From Bacillota bacterium (lineage in GTDB: Bacteria; Bacillota; Clostridia; Lachnospirales; Lachnospiraceae), in the NCBI GenBank assembly GCA_023423335.1, contig JAFAFU010000074.1, positions 124,001 to 188,000 of the forward strand: DNA of 64,000 bases. The letters are read 5' to 3'. Under the pieces are notes generated by a model. That model had not been told where the DNA came from and did not search any database. It saw nothing but the letters and a program-made list of their open reading frames with translations. This document shows positions 26,217 to 34,907 of the stretch, in pieces. The translations under genes and the position numbers were made by a program. Each line of letters opens with the position of its first letter. Within the stretch, counting starts at the first letter, position 1.

Positions 26217-28328
26217 TTAGAATAATCCCATTAAGTTGAACTGTAAGAACAGGGAAGCCGCCAGGGAAGCTACCAGGGTAACAACCGTAATCTGTGTATT
26301 GATGGAAGGACCAGCCGTATCCTTGAAGGGATCGCCGACCGTATCACCTACCACACCGGCCTTGTGAGCTTCGGAGTTCTTGCCGCCATTGTGTCCGGAT
26401 TCAATGTATTTCTTGGTATTATCCCACAGACCGCCTGAATTGGACATGAATAACGCGAAGATCAAACCGCTTACAATATTACCGGCAATAAAACCGCCGA
26501 CTGCGTTTACACCGCCGACAAAACCGACAATAAGGGTTGACAGGATTGCCAGCATACCTGCGGGAATCAGCTCCTTGAGTGCGCCATTAGTAGCAATCTC
26601 GATACATTTGTCATATTCGGGAACAACACCCTTCTTGCCTTCCTTTAATCCGATGATATCTTTAAACTGACGATGGATTTCCGCTACCATACGCTGTGCG
26701 TTACGATCTACACCCAGCATCAGCATTGCGCAGAATACCGGAGGAATCGCAGCACCAACTAACAGACCAAAGAATACGGTAGGATTAGTTAAATCAAAGC
26801 CATTCGTAATACCCTCTACACCGTGCTCTACTGCTGCAGCATTAACCTCACTGATGAATGCACCCAGCAATGCAATAACCGTAAGACCTGCTGCGCCGAT
26901 GGAAAAGCCCTTCGTTACAGCCTTGACCGTATTACCTGCACTATCCAATGTGTCTGTGATCTCGAGAGCCTTCTCTCCTAAATCGCCCATCTCAACCAGA
27001 CCGCGGGCATTATCAACGATCGGGCCATAGGCATCATTGGAGATAATCATACCGACGATGGAGAGCATACCGACTGCCGCCATGGAGATACCGAACATAC
27101 CAAACCCTACCTCATTACCGGTTGCTTCACCTAGAGGGGCTACTACATTATATGCTGCAAGGGCAGAGAGACCGATACCGATCATAGCCGGCAGGGCACT
27201 AAGTAAGCCATAAGAAACACCAGAGATAATCGTAAAGGCAGGACCGGATTCGCAAGCCTTTGCAACCTTATGAACCGGAGGTTTTGTATCATCTGTGAAA
27301 TAGTCACTGGCAATACCGATAACAACACCCACTAATAGGCCGATTGCACTGGCTGCCCAGATACGCCATTCAAAATCAAAGAAATAAGTTGCTACTGCTG
27401 TTAACACACCATAAATTGCGGTGGTAACATAAGTATTTGTATTTAATGCCCTGGTCGGGCTGCCGCCTTCCTTCATGTTCGCAGTGAATACACCGATGAT
27501 GGAAGCAAGTAAACCGATTGCCGCATAACAGATAACCATGCCGATCTTTTTCTCAGGTTCTCCGAGAGCTGCTGCCATAACCAGTGCAGCCGCCATAGAA
27601 GCAACGTTAGAGTCAAATAAGTCAGCACCCATACCTGCTACGTCACCTACGTTATCACCTACGTTATCAGCGATAACCGCCGGGTTTCTCGGGTCATCCT
27701 CAGGAATGCCAAGCTCAACCTTGCCTACCAGGTCCGCGCTTACGTCTGCGGTCTTGGTGAAGATACCGCCGCCTGCCTTAGCAAACAGAGCTAATGAACT
27801 GGCGCCGAAGGAAAATCCCAATAATGCAGTTGTGTCACCGGTGATCATATAAACCACAGTCACACCCAGTAAGCTGGAGCCTACTACCGCCATACCCATA
27901 ACCGCACCGCCGCGGTAACCGGACATAAAGGAAGGTTTAATTCCTCTGGTTGCTGCCTCGGCAGCTTTTACATTTGCGATTGTTGCAATGCTGATACCAA
28001 CTTTTCCTGCAATTCCGGAGAATACCGTACCGAAGATGTAAGACACGGCCATAGTGATATTATCCACAATATCACCCTTCCAGATCGGAGAAGGCAGGAA
28101 TAATAAAATGAAGATTGCTGCTACAGAGGCAAAACGTAACAGGGTTTTGTACTCCTTGGCAAGAAAAGTATTCGCGCCGTTTCTGATCAGTTTCCCGATC
28201 TCAGCTACTCTTGCATTGGAGGACTGTTGCTTTGCTACCCATTTGTAAAGCCAGAACGCTGTAGCAAAAGCCAATACAGAAACGACAATTGATGCTACTT
28301 GAAAGAAAGTCAAACTCAAAATGCTCAT
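26217..28328 (-). CDS. hppA: Membrane-bound proton/sodium-pumping pyrophosphatase
   Basis: Hydrolyses pyrophosphate and pumps cations. 703 residues with about 16 membrane segments. The substrate-binding block near residues 198-240 (DLVGKVELGIPEDDPRN, DNVGDNVGD) and the later D-rich block (GDTVGDPFKDTAGPS) are intact. The segment GNTVKAVTKG carries lysine at the position which, from published work on this family, marks potassium-independent proton pumps; alanine there marks potassium-dependent ones. The ATG at 28328 directly abuts AGGGAG; a TTG at 28319 has nine bases of spacing and may be the true start. Expressed from its own promoter. Confidence 0.95.
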   Translation of the reverse strand: MSILSLTFFQVASIVVSVLAFATAFWLYKWVAKQQSSNARVAEIGKLIRNGANTFLAKEYKTLLRFASVAAIFILLFLPSPIWKGDIVDNITMAVSYIFGTVFSGIAGKVGISIATIANVKAAEAATRGIKPSFMSGYRGGAVMGMAVVGSSLLGVTVVYMITGDTTALLGFSFGASSLALFAKAGGGIFTKTADVSADLVGKVELGIPEDDPRNPAVIADNVGDNVGDVAGMGADLFDSNVASMAAALVMAAALGEPEKKIGMVICYAAIGLLASIIGVFTANMKEGGSPTRALNTNTYVTTAIYGVLTAVATYFFDFEWRIWAASAIGLLVGVVIGIASDYFTDDTKPPVHKVAKACESGPAFTIISGVSYGLLSALPAMIGIGLSALAAYNVVAPLGEATGNEVGFGMFGISMAAVGMLSIVGMIISNDAYGPIVDNARGLVEMGDLGEKALEITDTLDSAGNTVKAVTKGFSIGAAGLTVIALLGAFISEVNAAAVEHGVEGITNGFDLTNPTVFFGLLVGAAIPPVFCAMLMLGVDRNAQRMVAEIHRQFKDIIGLKEGKKGVVPEYDKCIEIATNGALKELIPAGMLAILSTLIVGFVGGVNAVGGFIAGNIVSGLIFALFMSNSGGLWDNTKKYIESGHNGGKNSEAHKAGVVGDTVGDPFKDTAGPSINTQITVVTLVASLAASLFLQFNLMGLF

Positions 28329-28370
28329 CTCCCTATTTAAAATTTTTAGCTAATTTTAGCCACATCATTG

Positions 28371-28399
28371 ATGTTACCATGTTTACAAAATTTGTGCAA
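28371..28399 (-). promoter_or_regulatory. Candidate hppA promoter
   Basis: Minus strand TTGCAC (28399-28394), 17-base spacer, TAACAT (28376-28371), about 45 bases before the start. Confidence 0.45.
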
Positions 28400-28627
28400 T
28401 AGGAAACTAAACGTTCTTCCATATATGTCATTTTGTACATTAGAAGTAAATATTTATCAATAATTTACCAAATAAACTATATATTCTGCCTAAATATCAG
28501 TGTTTTATTTTATATAATTTGTCCAATGATAGATTTTTTATTCCGTGATATTTACTTTATGCAATCCCTGGAAAAACAGGATGCCAAAATAATGTGAATA
28601 TCTTCATCAAAAACTTGCGAAACATCA

Positions 28628-28657
28628 TTGACATACCTGTCCATATTGAGCTACAAT
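28628..28657 (+). promoter_or_regulatory. Sigma-A promoter of oadB-oadG
   Basis: TTGACA (28628-28633), 18-base spacer, TACAAT (28652-28657). Leader of about 85 bases with AAGGAGG at 28735-28741. Confidence 0.75.
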
Positions 28658-28749
28658 AAAACCAATTTGATTTAACCGGAGACAGCCGGTGTGCGTTGCT
28701 TCCGGTCATTTACGATGTTATGTGAATACATGCTAAGGAGGACATTATT

Positions 28750-29871
28750 ATGGATTTTTTACTGTCAGGTATTATGGATATTACTTGGCAACACTGTGTC
28801 ATGTATCTTGTAGGCGCTGTTTTAATCTGGCTTGCTATCGGTAAGGGGCTGGAACCTTCCCTGCTGCTGCCCATGGGTCTGGGTGCAATCTTAGTTAATA
28901 TCCCTGATACCGGTGTTTTAGGCCATGACGGTATTATCCAATGGTTATTCGAAACCGGCATTGAGGCTTCCGAGGCTCTGCCCATTCTGCTCTTTATCGG
29001 TATCGGCGCCATGATTGACTTTGGTCCCCTGCTGTCAAACCCGTTAATGTTCCTATTCGGCGCGGCAGCCCAATTCGGTATTTTCGCCGCAATCACAATT
29101 GCCGTATTACTTGGCTTTCAGTTGAATGACGCAGCTTCCATCGGTATCATCGGTGCTGCGGATGGACCGACCTCCATTTTAGTTGCTAATATTCTAAAAT
29201 CCGATTATCTGGGTCCGATTGCGGTGGCCGCCTATTCCTATATGGCTCTGGTTCCGATTGTACAGCCCTTGGCGATTAAGGCTGTTACCACGAAGAAGGA
29301 ACGTCTGATCCGTATGGAGTACAATCCGAAATCGGTGACTAAGATGACCAGGATTATGTTCCCGATCATCGTTACCTTTATCGCCGGTATCATTGCTCCG
29401 AAATCCGTTGCCCTGGTCGGCTTCCTGATGTTCGGTAATCTAATCCGTGAATGCGGTGTTCTGAATTCCCTTTCCGATACCGCACAGAATGTTCTCCCTA
29501 ACCTGATTACCCTGTTGCTTGGTATCACAATCTCCTTCAAAATGACAGCAGATGCATTCATTAACATGGACACCCTGAAAATTATGGCTCTCGGCTTGGT
29601 TGCCTTCGTGTTCGACACCGTGGGCGGCGTGCTGTTTGCCAAATTCCTGAACCTGTTCTTAAAGAAGGGGAAAAAGATCAATCCCATGGTCGGCGCTGCG
29701 GGTATCTCAGCATTCCCTATGTCAGCCCGTGTCGTTCAGAAAATGGGTCTGAAGGAGGATCCCTCCAACCACCTGCTGATGCATGCTATCAGCGCTAACG
29801 TATCCGGTCAGATCGGATCCGTTGTCGCAGGCGGTGTTGTAATCAAGTTATTGCTTGATATTATTGGTTAA
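28750..29871 (+). CDS. oadB: Sodium ion-translocating decarboxylase, beta subunit
   Basis: 373 residues, about nine membrane helices. This is the membrane subunit that decarboxylates carboxybiotin and exports sodium in oxaloacetate, methylmalonyl-CoA and glutaconyl-CoA decarboxylases. The family motifs GIIGAADGPTSI, with the sodium-site aspartate, and the final GQIGSVVAGG are present. Followed by a gamma-like gene, but neither a carboxyltransferase alpha subunit nor a biotin carrier is in the window. The substrate therefore cannot be named; the true alpha subunit may be encoded elsewhere. Strong AAGGAGG and its own promoter. Confidence 0.9.
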   Translation: MDFLLSGIMDITWQHCVMYLVGAVLIWLAIGKGLEPSLLLPMGLGAILVNIPDTGVLGHDGIIQWLFETGIEASEALPILLFIGIGAMIDFGPLLSNPLMFLFGAAAQFGIFAAITIAVLLGFQLNDAASIGIIGAADGPTSILVANILKSDYLGPIAVAAYSYMALVPIVQPLAIKAVTTKKERLIRMEYNPKSVTKMTRIMFPIIVTFIAGIIAPKSVALVGFLMFGNLIRECGVLNSLSDTAQNVLPNLITLLLGITISFKMTADAFINMDTLKIMALGLVAFVFDTVGGVLFAKFLNLFLKKGKKINPMVGAAGISAFPMSARVVQKMGLKEDPSNHLLMHAISANVSGQIGSVVAGGVVIKLLLDIIG

Positions 29872-29961
29872 TTCAAAATACAACAGGTCGTTCCATTAGG
29901 GAATCAGCAGTATTCGGCAGATAAGTTGATCAATCGTCCGGAATATAAGAAAGGAGTCATT

Positions 29962-30123
29962 ATGAAAGCTATCGCAGGTCAGGATTTTATTACTTCCCTT
30001 GAAATTATGGGTAAAGGAATGCTGAGTATCTTCGTCGTTATTATATTGCTTACCATTATTGTACTGATATTAGGCAGGATCTCCGGCGGAAAGAAGAAAA
30101 AGACCGATTCCGAAGAGGCATAG
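29962..30123 (+). CDS. Sodium-pump decarboxylase gamma-like subunit
   Basis: A 53-residue protein with one membrane helix (about residues 16-39) and a lysine-rich tail ending in acidic residues (KKKKTDSEEA). Size, topology and position after oadB match OadG, the small subunit that stabilises the complex and links it to the alpha subunit. The ATG at 29962 has AAAGGAG five bases upstream. The usual proline/alanine-rich, histidine-containing tail of longer OadG proteins is absent. Confidence 0.75.
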   Translation: MKAIAGQDFITSLEIMGKGMLSIFVVIILLTIIVLILGRISGGKKKKTDSEEA

Positions 30124-30155
30124 ATATAACTGGTATTCATATGTATGATAAATTC

Positions 30156-30203
30156 CATAAGAACAAGGGGCATGCTGCCGGCAGCATGCCCCTTGTTCTT
30201 ATG
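30156..30203. terminator. Perfect 48-bp palindrome; bidirectional terminator
   Basis: Each 24-base half is the exact reverse complement of the other with no loop bases; the centre reads CTGCC|GGCAG. It lies between oadG and the convergent XRE gene. A/T-rich sequence is built into the stem ends rather than following as a long T-run. Confidence 0.7.
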
Positions 30204-30292
30204 CCTGTCTCTCCTCCCGCCTTAAGCTACACGGCGAAAGAGCGGAGACAGGCTGACCATGGGTAACATTATCGCTTTTTAACCAGTGGAAT

Positions 30293-31054
30293 TTATAATA
30301 ACTTCCCTGCCATGGTCATAATTTTCAATAGCGGTCTCCATATATGAGGGTGATGCCTCAGAATAAAGTCCCGTATCTGTCCGTCGGATACCGCTTCGGT
30401 TATTTTCATCACATTATCACCGCTCGGGCTGGAACCGATGGCAGTCCTGGCAGATGCCGATCCCCCCACAGCAATCTGCGATGCCACGGACATCCCGCCA
30501 ATCGTGTATACACCGAAGGCAAAACCTCCCACCGCTAATACTCCAACGGCCAGGCCGCCGAAGGCAAATATTCCGACAGCGCAGCCGGCAAGTGCCAGAA
30601 GTCCGAGGCTCAGGCCTCCGAGGCAGATGCCTCCAAGGGCTATTCCCCCAATACTGATAACACCGATTGATATATTGCCGATTGCAATAATTCCTCTGGC
30701 CACTTTAGGGCCAAAACCATATCGGATATGGATCAGGGGAATCCCGCAGACGGTTCTTTTGCTCTTGTATTCATATTCCCCGTAAAATCTTGACGGGCAT
30801 ACCGGCTGATATCTGACGATGCCGGACTCCGCTGCGGCTGCCGCCTGACCGGGCTCCGTATTCTCCCGGACCAGATGATCCACTGTGGTATGAAACAAAT
30901 CAGCCAGTATAATCAGTTTATTCAGCTCAGGCATCGACTGTCCGGCCTCCCATTTGCTGACCGACTGCCGGGATACATTCAGGAGATCTGCCAGCTGTTC
31001 CTGGGAATATCCTCTCTCCCTGCGTAATTGAATAAGTTTATCAGAAAATTTCAT
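30293..31054 (-). CDS. XRE-family regulator with hydrophobic five-residue repeat domain
   Basis: 253 residues. A Cro/CI helix-turn-helix fills residues 1-65 (QLADLLNVSRQSVSKWEAG). After a linker, a short conserved entry (YEYKSKRTVCGIPLIHI) leads into about twelve tandem pentads of the form [AS]-[LIVF]-G-x-[ILF] (about residues 130-195: SIGGI, ALGGI, CLGGL, SLGLL, AVGIF, AFGGL and so on). This could be a beta-helix-like stack or membrane-associated sheet. I recall similar domains fused to XRE domains in other Firmicutes, without a known function. Convergent to oadG. Confidence 0.75.
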   Translation of the reverse strand: MKFSDKLIQLRRERGYSQEQLADLLNVSRQSVSKWEAGQSMPELNKLIILADLFHTTVDHLVRENTEPGQAAAAAESGIVRYQPVCPSRFYGEYEYKSKRTVCGIPLIHIRYGFGPKVARGIIAIGNISIGVISIGGIALGGICLGGLSLGLLALAGCAVGIFAFGGLAVGVLAVGGFAFGVYTIGGMSVASQIAVGGSASARTAIGSSPSGDNVMKITEAVSDGQIRDFILRHHPHIWRPLLKIMTMAGKLL

Positions 31055-31190
31055 ACTGCCACCTCCAATCTAATCATATCAAAGACAGCTGTATATAGCA
31101 ATAAACCGGCTCCTTGCAATTTGTCAACCGACAGTTGCATCAGCGGATATATCCGGTTTTCTTTCTGATAATCCGGCAGTCTGCAGAAAA

Positions 31191-32927
31191 TTATAATAAA
31201 AAATTATAGCTTTGCTCCAGGCAGAGGGCACCGTAGCCCAGAGTACGGTTCGGATAAATATTCTCAATCCGGAGCTGCCTGCAACCATTAATTAAAGCTG
31301 CCTTTAACTTTTCTCCGTAGAGATAAGAGTCGTTGCCCTGGACAATCCCCCACTCCATCAAAAGAGCCGCGCTGCCGGTCACAAAAGGAGTCGCCATCGA
31401 GGTGCCGGAGCGGACAGAATAGCCGCCTCCGGGTGCACAGGAATTGATATCGACGCCCGGTGCCACCAGATCCGGTTTAATTTCATTATCCCTGGTGAAG
31501 CCTCTGCCGGAGAAGGGCGCATAGCTGTTTGTATAAGCATTGTAAGCTCCGACAGTTATTGCACGGTAAGCCATGGAGGGGACGGTCAGGGTTGTAAATT
31601 CGGAGGACAGCAAAAACCGGGTATTCTCATTCTTAACTCCCCCCGAAGGCAGCCACATATCGTAATTACCGACCACAATCCTTCTCGGTACCAGTTCAAA
31701 CCTCCAGATTCCCGCGTTAATATAGGTTCCGACCGGAATAAATTCAAAATAAATCTCCTGCTGGGGATTGTACGGCGTAGGTTCGCCATAATAAAGCAGA
31801 AGCTCCGTCTGCGCTATCCTGAATTGCTGGGTGCCCAGAATTGACGGGATAGGCCCGACCCTGGTCCCATTGGGGGCAATAACTGATACATCGAAATGAT
31901 CATAATAGTTTTTCCATATCTGAAGATTCATTGAGAATTCAAAGTCACTGATGGCAAGGTCAATAACGGCTGTGGTCCCCATCCGAAGAATTCCCTGGGC
32001 GTGGTTCCCCGTGGCCCCCTCATTTCCCGTACCGATGACGATGTTCGTACGTCCCATGTTAGCCACATCATTGATATAGCTTTCCAGCAGGGATCTTCCC
32101 GTATGGGAGCCGTAATTGTTACCAAAGCTTACATTTATCACCAGGGGCCGTCCTAAAGCAATCGCCTGCCGAATGGAGAACTCCAGCGCTTCCATCAACT
32201 GCGTCGTCCTGGGAAAGGAATCGCCGATTGATGTTCCCAGCTTAATAATCAGCAGCTCACTGCGGGAAGCCACTCCCCGGTACAGCCCATTGCTTGCCCG
32301 GCCGTTGCCCGCCGCGATTCCCGCTACATGGGTTCCGTGCCCGGACAGATCCGCAGACGGTACAATATCCATCCTCTCCGGCATCGGAACTGCCAGGGCT
32401 TCATTAATCTGTTCCCTGGTATACAGGGTCCCAATCCGAAAGCCTGCCGGGGGATTTCCCGGGATAGACTGGTCCCATAAGGCTACGATTCTGGTGGTGC
32501 CATCCTCGTTTCTGAAATCGGGATGGGAGTAATCAATGCCCGAATCGATGACAGCAATCAGGACCCCTTCTCCGAACAGATTGATATTGGGACCCTGCAG
32601 CGGATTGATGCAGGAAGCTGCCCTGCCTTCATTCACTTCATAAAATAAACGCTTCGGCTTTTCCACAAACTCAATCTCTTCAAATTGGATCAGCCGGTCA
32701 ATCATTTCCTCCGGTGTTGTTATGATGGCGTATCCATTCGATAGTTCTACCGCCGATATTCCCAGTTCCTCAGCAATCGGCTGCAAATCTCCGCTATATT
32801 TTACGATCAGCTCCCAGGTATTTGTCTCCGGCGAAAAACCCACATCCAGATTCAGGGTCTTTTCTCTGGTTGATTCCGGCACATCCAGCGCCAAATTTAA
32901 TTGATTCTCAAGGATTCCGCTATCCAT
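31191..32927 (-). CDS. S8 subtilisin-like protease of the clostridial Csp type
   Basis: 578 residues, no signal peptide. An N-terminal prodomain (about 1-95) precedes the subtilase domain with all three catalytic residues visible: D128 in AVIDSGIDYSHPD, H197 in SGHGTHVAG and serine in SGTSMATP near residue 525. A long insertion (about 300-450) is in the position of the jelly-roll of CspB, the protease that activates the germination hydrolase SleC. No sleC is nearby, so a germination role is inference only. The ATG at 32927 has AAGGAG upstream; in-frame GTG codons at 32939-32936 overlap that signal. Divergent from an FtsH-like protease. Confidence 0.88.
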   Translation of the reverse strand: MDSGILENQLNLALDVPESTREKTLNLDVGFSPETNTWELIVKYSGDLQPIAEELGISAVELSNGYAIITTPEEMIDRLIQFEEIEFVEKPKRLFYEVNEGRAASCINPLQGPNINLFGEGVLIAVIDSGIDYSHPDFRNEDGTTRIVALWDQSIPGNPPAGFRIGTLYTREQINEALAVPMPERMDIVPSADLSGHGTHVAGIAAGNGRASNGLYRGVASRSELLIIKLGTSIGDSFPRTTQLMEALEFSIRQAIALGRPLVINVSFGNNYGSHTGRSLLESYINDVANMGRTNIVIGTGNEGATGNHAQGILRMGTTAVIDLAISDFEFSMNLQIWKNYYDHFDVSVIAPNGTRVGPIPSILGTQQFRIAQTELLLYYGEPTPYNPQQEIYFEFIPVGTYINAGIWRFELVPRRIVVGNYDMWLPSGGVKNENTRFLLSSEFTTLTVPSMAYRAITVGAYNAYTNSYAPFSGRGFTRDNEIKPDLVAPGVDINSCAPGGGYSVRSGTSMATPFVTGSAALLMEWGIVQGNDSYLYGEKLKAALINGCRQLRIENIYPNRTLGYGALCLEQSYNFLL

Positions 32928-33187
32928 AATAATCACCACTCCTTCCGATTCCCAAGGCCTTGATGCAGATGCAAAATTAGTTCTGAAGTCATTTCCTCAC
33001 CGCTACTGTAATATATGCGGGCCGGGGGTATGGATATACTGGATTTGTCTAACACTGTTGGCACTTTCATACGCAGTTACCAGCAATCCTTCCTAGCAAA
33101 AAATAATAAAAATGCTACAATGATAACGGAACCTTATGTCATGGCATAGGCATTGTATGCCGCTGAAGCGGCAGCATTGGGGGTTAT

Positions 33188-34897
33188 ATGAAAAAAATTA
33201 TTTTAATCATTCTGTCCGTATTATCAATTTCAGCGGCGGCACTGGCAGGATTTTATTATTTTAATAAGACTGACCGCAGCATGTCCTACCCCACTTTTCT
33301 GGAGGCGGTAAGCGATCGTCTTGTAGAGGAAGTAACTCTGGCAGAGGGTGGTAATACCTTCAAAGTGCGGCTGACGAACGAGCCGGAGAACGTCTATCTT
33401 GTCCCCAATCCTAAAACAGAGAATTTTACGGAATTTCTGCTTGTAAATGATATCAATATAAAATATAACAGCGAAGCCGGAGCCAATATCCTTCAGGTAC
33501 TTTTAGTTGCGGTAATTGCGGGAGGTATCATCTTCTATACCCGCAAAAGCGGCAGCAGCAAATTAATAACGGATGCCAATAAAAAGAAGAACACGAAAAC
33601 GATAACCCTGGACCAGGTGGCCGGAAATGCGGAAGCCAAAACCATGGTGGAGGATATCATCGGCTTTATCAAAAATCCCGACCAATACGCAGCGGTCGGA
33701 GCCCGGATGCCGAAGGGGCTTCTCTTTTACGGACCTCCGGGAACCGGCAAGACTCTGATGGCAAAGGCCATCGCAGGGGAGGCCAATGTCCCCTTCTATA
33801 CGATGAGCGGTTCCGATTTCGTCCAGATGTATGTCGGCGTAGGAGCCAGCAGAATCCGTAATCTCTTTAACAAGGCTAAAAAAAATGAAAAGGCCGTGAT
33901 CTTCATTGATGAAATTGATGCAATCGGCAAGAAACGGGCCCGGAATTCCAATGCCAGCAATGATGAACGGGACCAGACCCTGAATGCTCTTCTGACTGAG
34001 ATGTCCGGTTTCCATGATAATCAGGGCATTGTCGTGATAGGTGCGACGAACCGTCTGGACACACTGGACGAAGCCCTGCTGCGTCCCGGCCGGTTTGACA
34101 GACAGATTGAGATTGGGTTGCCGGATGTGAATTCAAGGAAAAAAATAATTACTCTTCATGCCAAAAATAAACCGATTGCAGACGATGTGAACTTTGATGA
34201 GCTTGCGAAATCAACGGTGTATTTCAGCGGTGCTATGCTGGAAAATCTCATGAACGAGGCCGCAATCCAGGCGGCCAATGAAAAGCAGCCGGTGATAAAC
34301 CAGGGCCATATTGAAAAAGCCTTCTATACCGTAATTGCAGGCTCTCCCAAGACAGACCGGAGCTATATCACGGAACGGGACCGGAAAATTACTGCCTGCC
34401 ACGAATCCGGTCATGCTTTGATCACCCGTCTGCTTCTTCCGGATAATTATATTTCGAAGGTTACCATCATCCCCAGTGTACGCGGAGCCGGCGGCTTTAA
34501 TTTAAGCATACCGAAGGATACCCTGTACCAGACCGGGAGCCAGATTCTTGCCAATATTAAAATGCTTCTGGCCGGCAGAGCTGCGGAGGAGCTGTTCTTC
34601 GGCCCCTCGGAGATAACAACCGGCGCCAGCAATGATATTCAGAAAGCCTCCGCCATGCTCGTGGATTACGTGAATAAATACGGTATGGACCCTGAGATGG
34701 GACTGTTCAGCACGGAGGTTCTCGAGAGAGGGCATGACAGCCAGCCCATAGACAAATACCGGTCACTGATGAACAGTCTGTATGAAGAAACCAGGGAGCT
34801 TCTGAAGGATCATCTGGGGCTTCTGGAGAAGATAACCGCAGAGCTTCTGGAAAAGGAATCCCTGAACGGAGAAGACATCCGCCTTATTTGTGCCTGA
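33188..34897 (+). CDS. FtsH-like membrane AAA+ zinc metalloprotease, short paralogue
   Basis: 569 residues, shorter than housekeeping FtsH (about 610-650). Two membrane helices (about 4-24 and 105-123) frame a small outer domain. The AAA module has Walker A GPPGTGKT, Walker B IFIDEIDA and the arginine-finger region RPGRFDR. The pore motif is FVQMYVGVGA, where FV is usual. The protease domain carries the zinc motif HESGH near residue 398. FtsH degrades membrane and regulatory proteins in an ATP-driven hexamer. The missing length is mostly C-terminal. It ends ten bases from the convergent GH2 gene with no terminator between. Confidence 0.92.
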   Translation: MKKIILIILSVLSISAAALAGFYYFNKTDRSMSYPTFLEAVSDRLVEEVTLAEGGNTFKVRLTNEPENVYLVPNPKTENFTEFLLVNDINIKYNSEAGANILQVLLVAVIAGGIIFYTRKSGSSKLITDANKKKNTKTITLDQVAGNAEAKTMVEDIIGFIKNPDQYAAVGARMPKGLLFYGPPGTGKTLMAKAIAGEANVPFYTMSGSDFVQMYVGVGASRIRNLFNKAKKNEKAVIFIDEIDAIGKKRARNSNASNDERDQTLNALLTEMSGFHDNQGIVVIGATNRLDTLDEALLRPGRFDRQIEIGLPDVNSRKKIITLHAKNKPIADDVNFDELAKSTVYFSGAMLENLMNEAAIQAANEKQPVINQGHIEKAFYTVIAGSPKTDRSYITERDRKITACHESGHALITRLLLPDNYISKVTIIPSVRGAGGFNLSIPKDTLYQTGSQILANIKMLLAGRAAEELFFGPSEITTGASNDIQKASAMLVDYVNKYGMDPEMGLFSTEVLERGHDSQPIDKYRSLMNSLYEETRELLKDHLGLLEKITAELLEKESLNGEDIRLICA

Positions 34898-34907
34898 CAG
34901 GCTTCTC

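Larger units (their letters stand above)
28329..28749. other. Divergent intergenic region hppA / oadB
   Basis: 421 AT-rich bases holding one promoter for each direction (28371-28399 minus, 28628-28657 plus). The oadB leader contains an ACCGGA...TCCGGT hairpin (about 28675-28706). No reading frame or known riboswitch is apparent. Confidence 0.6.
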
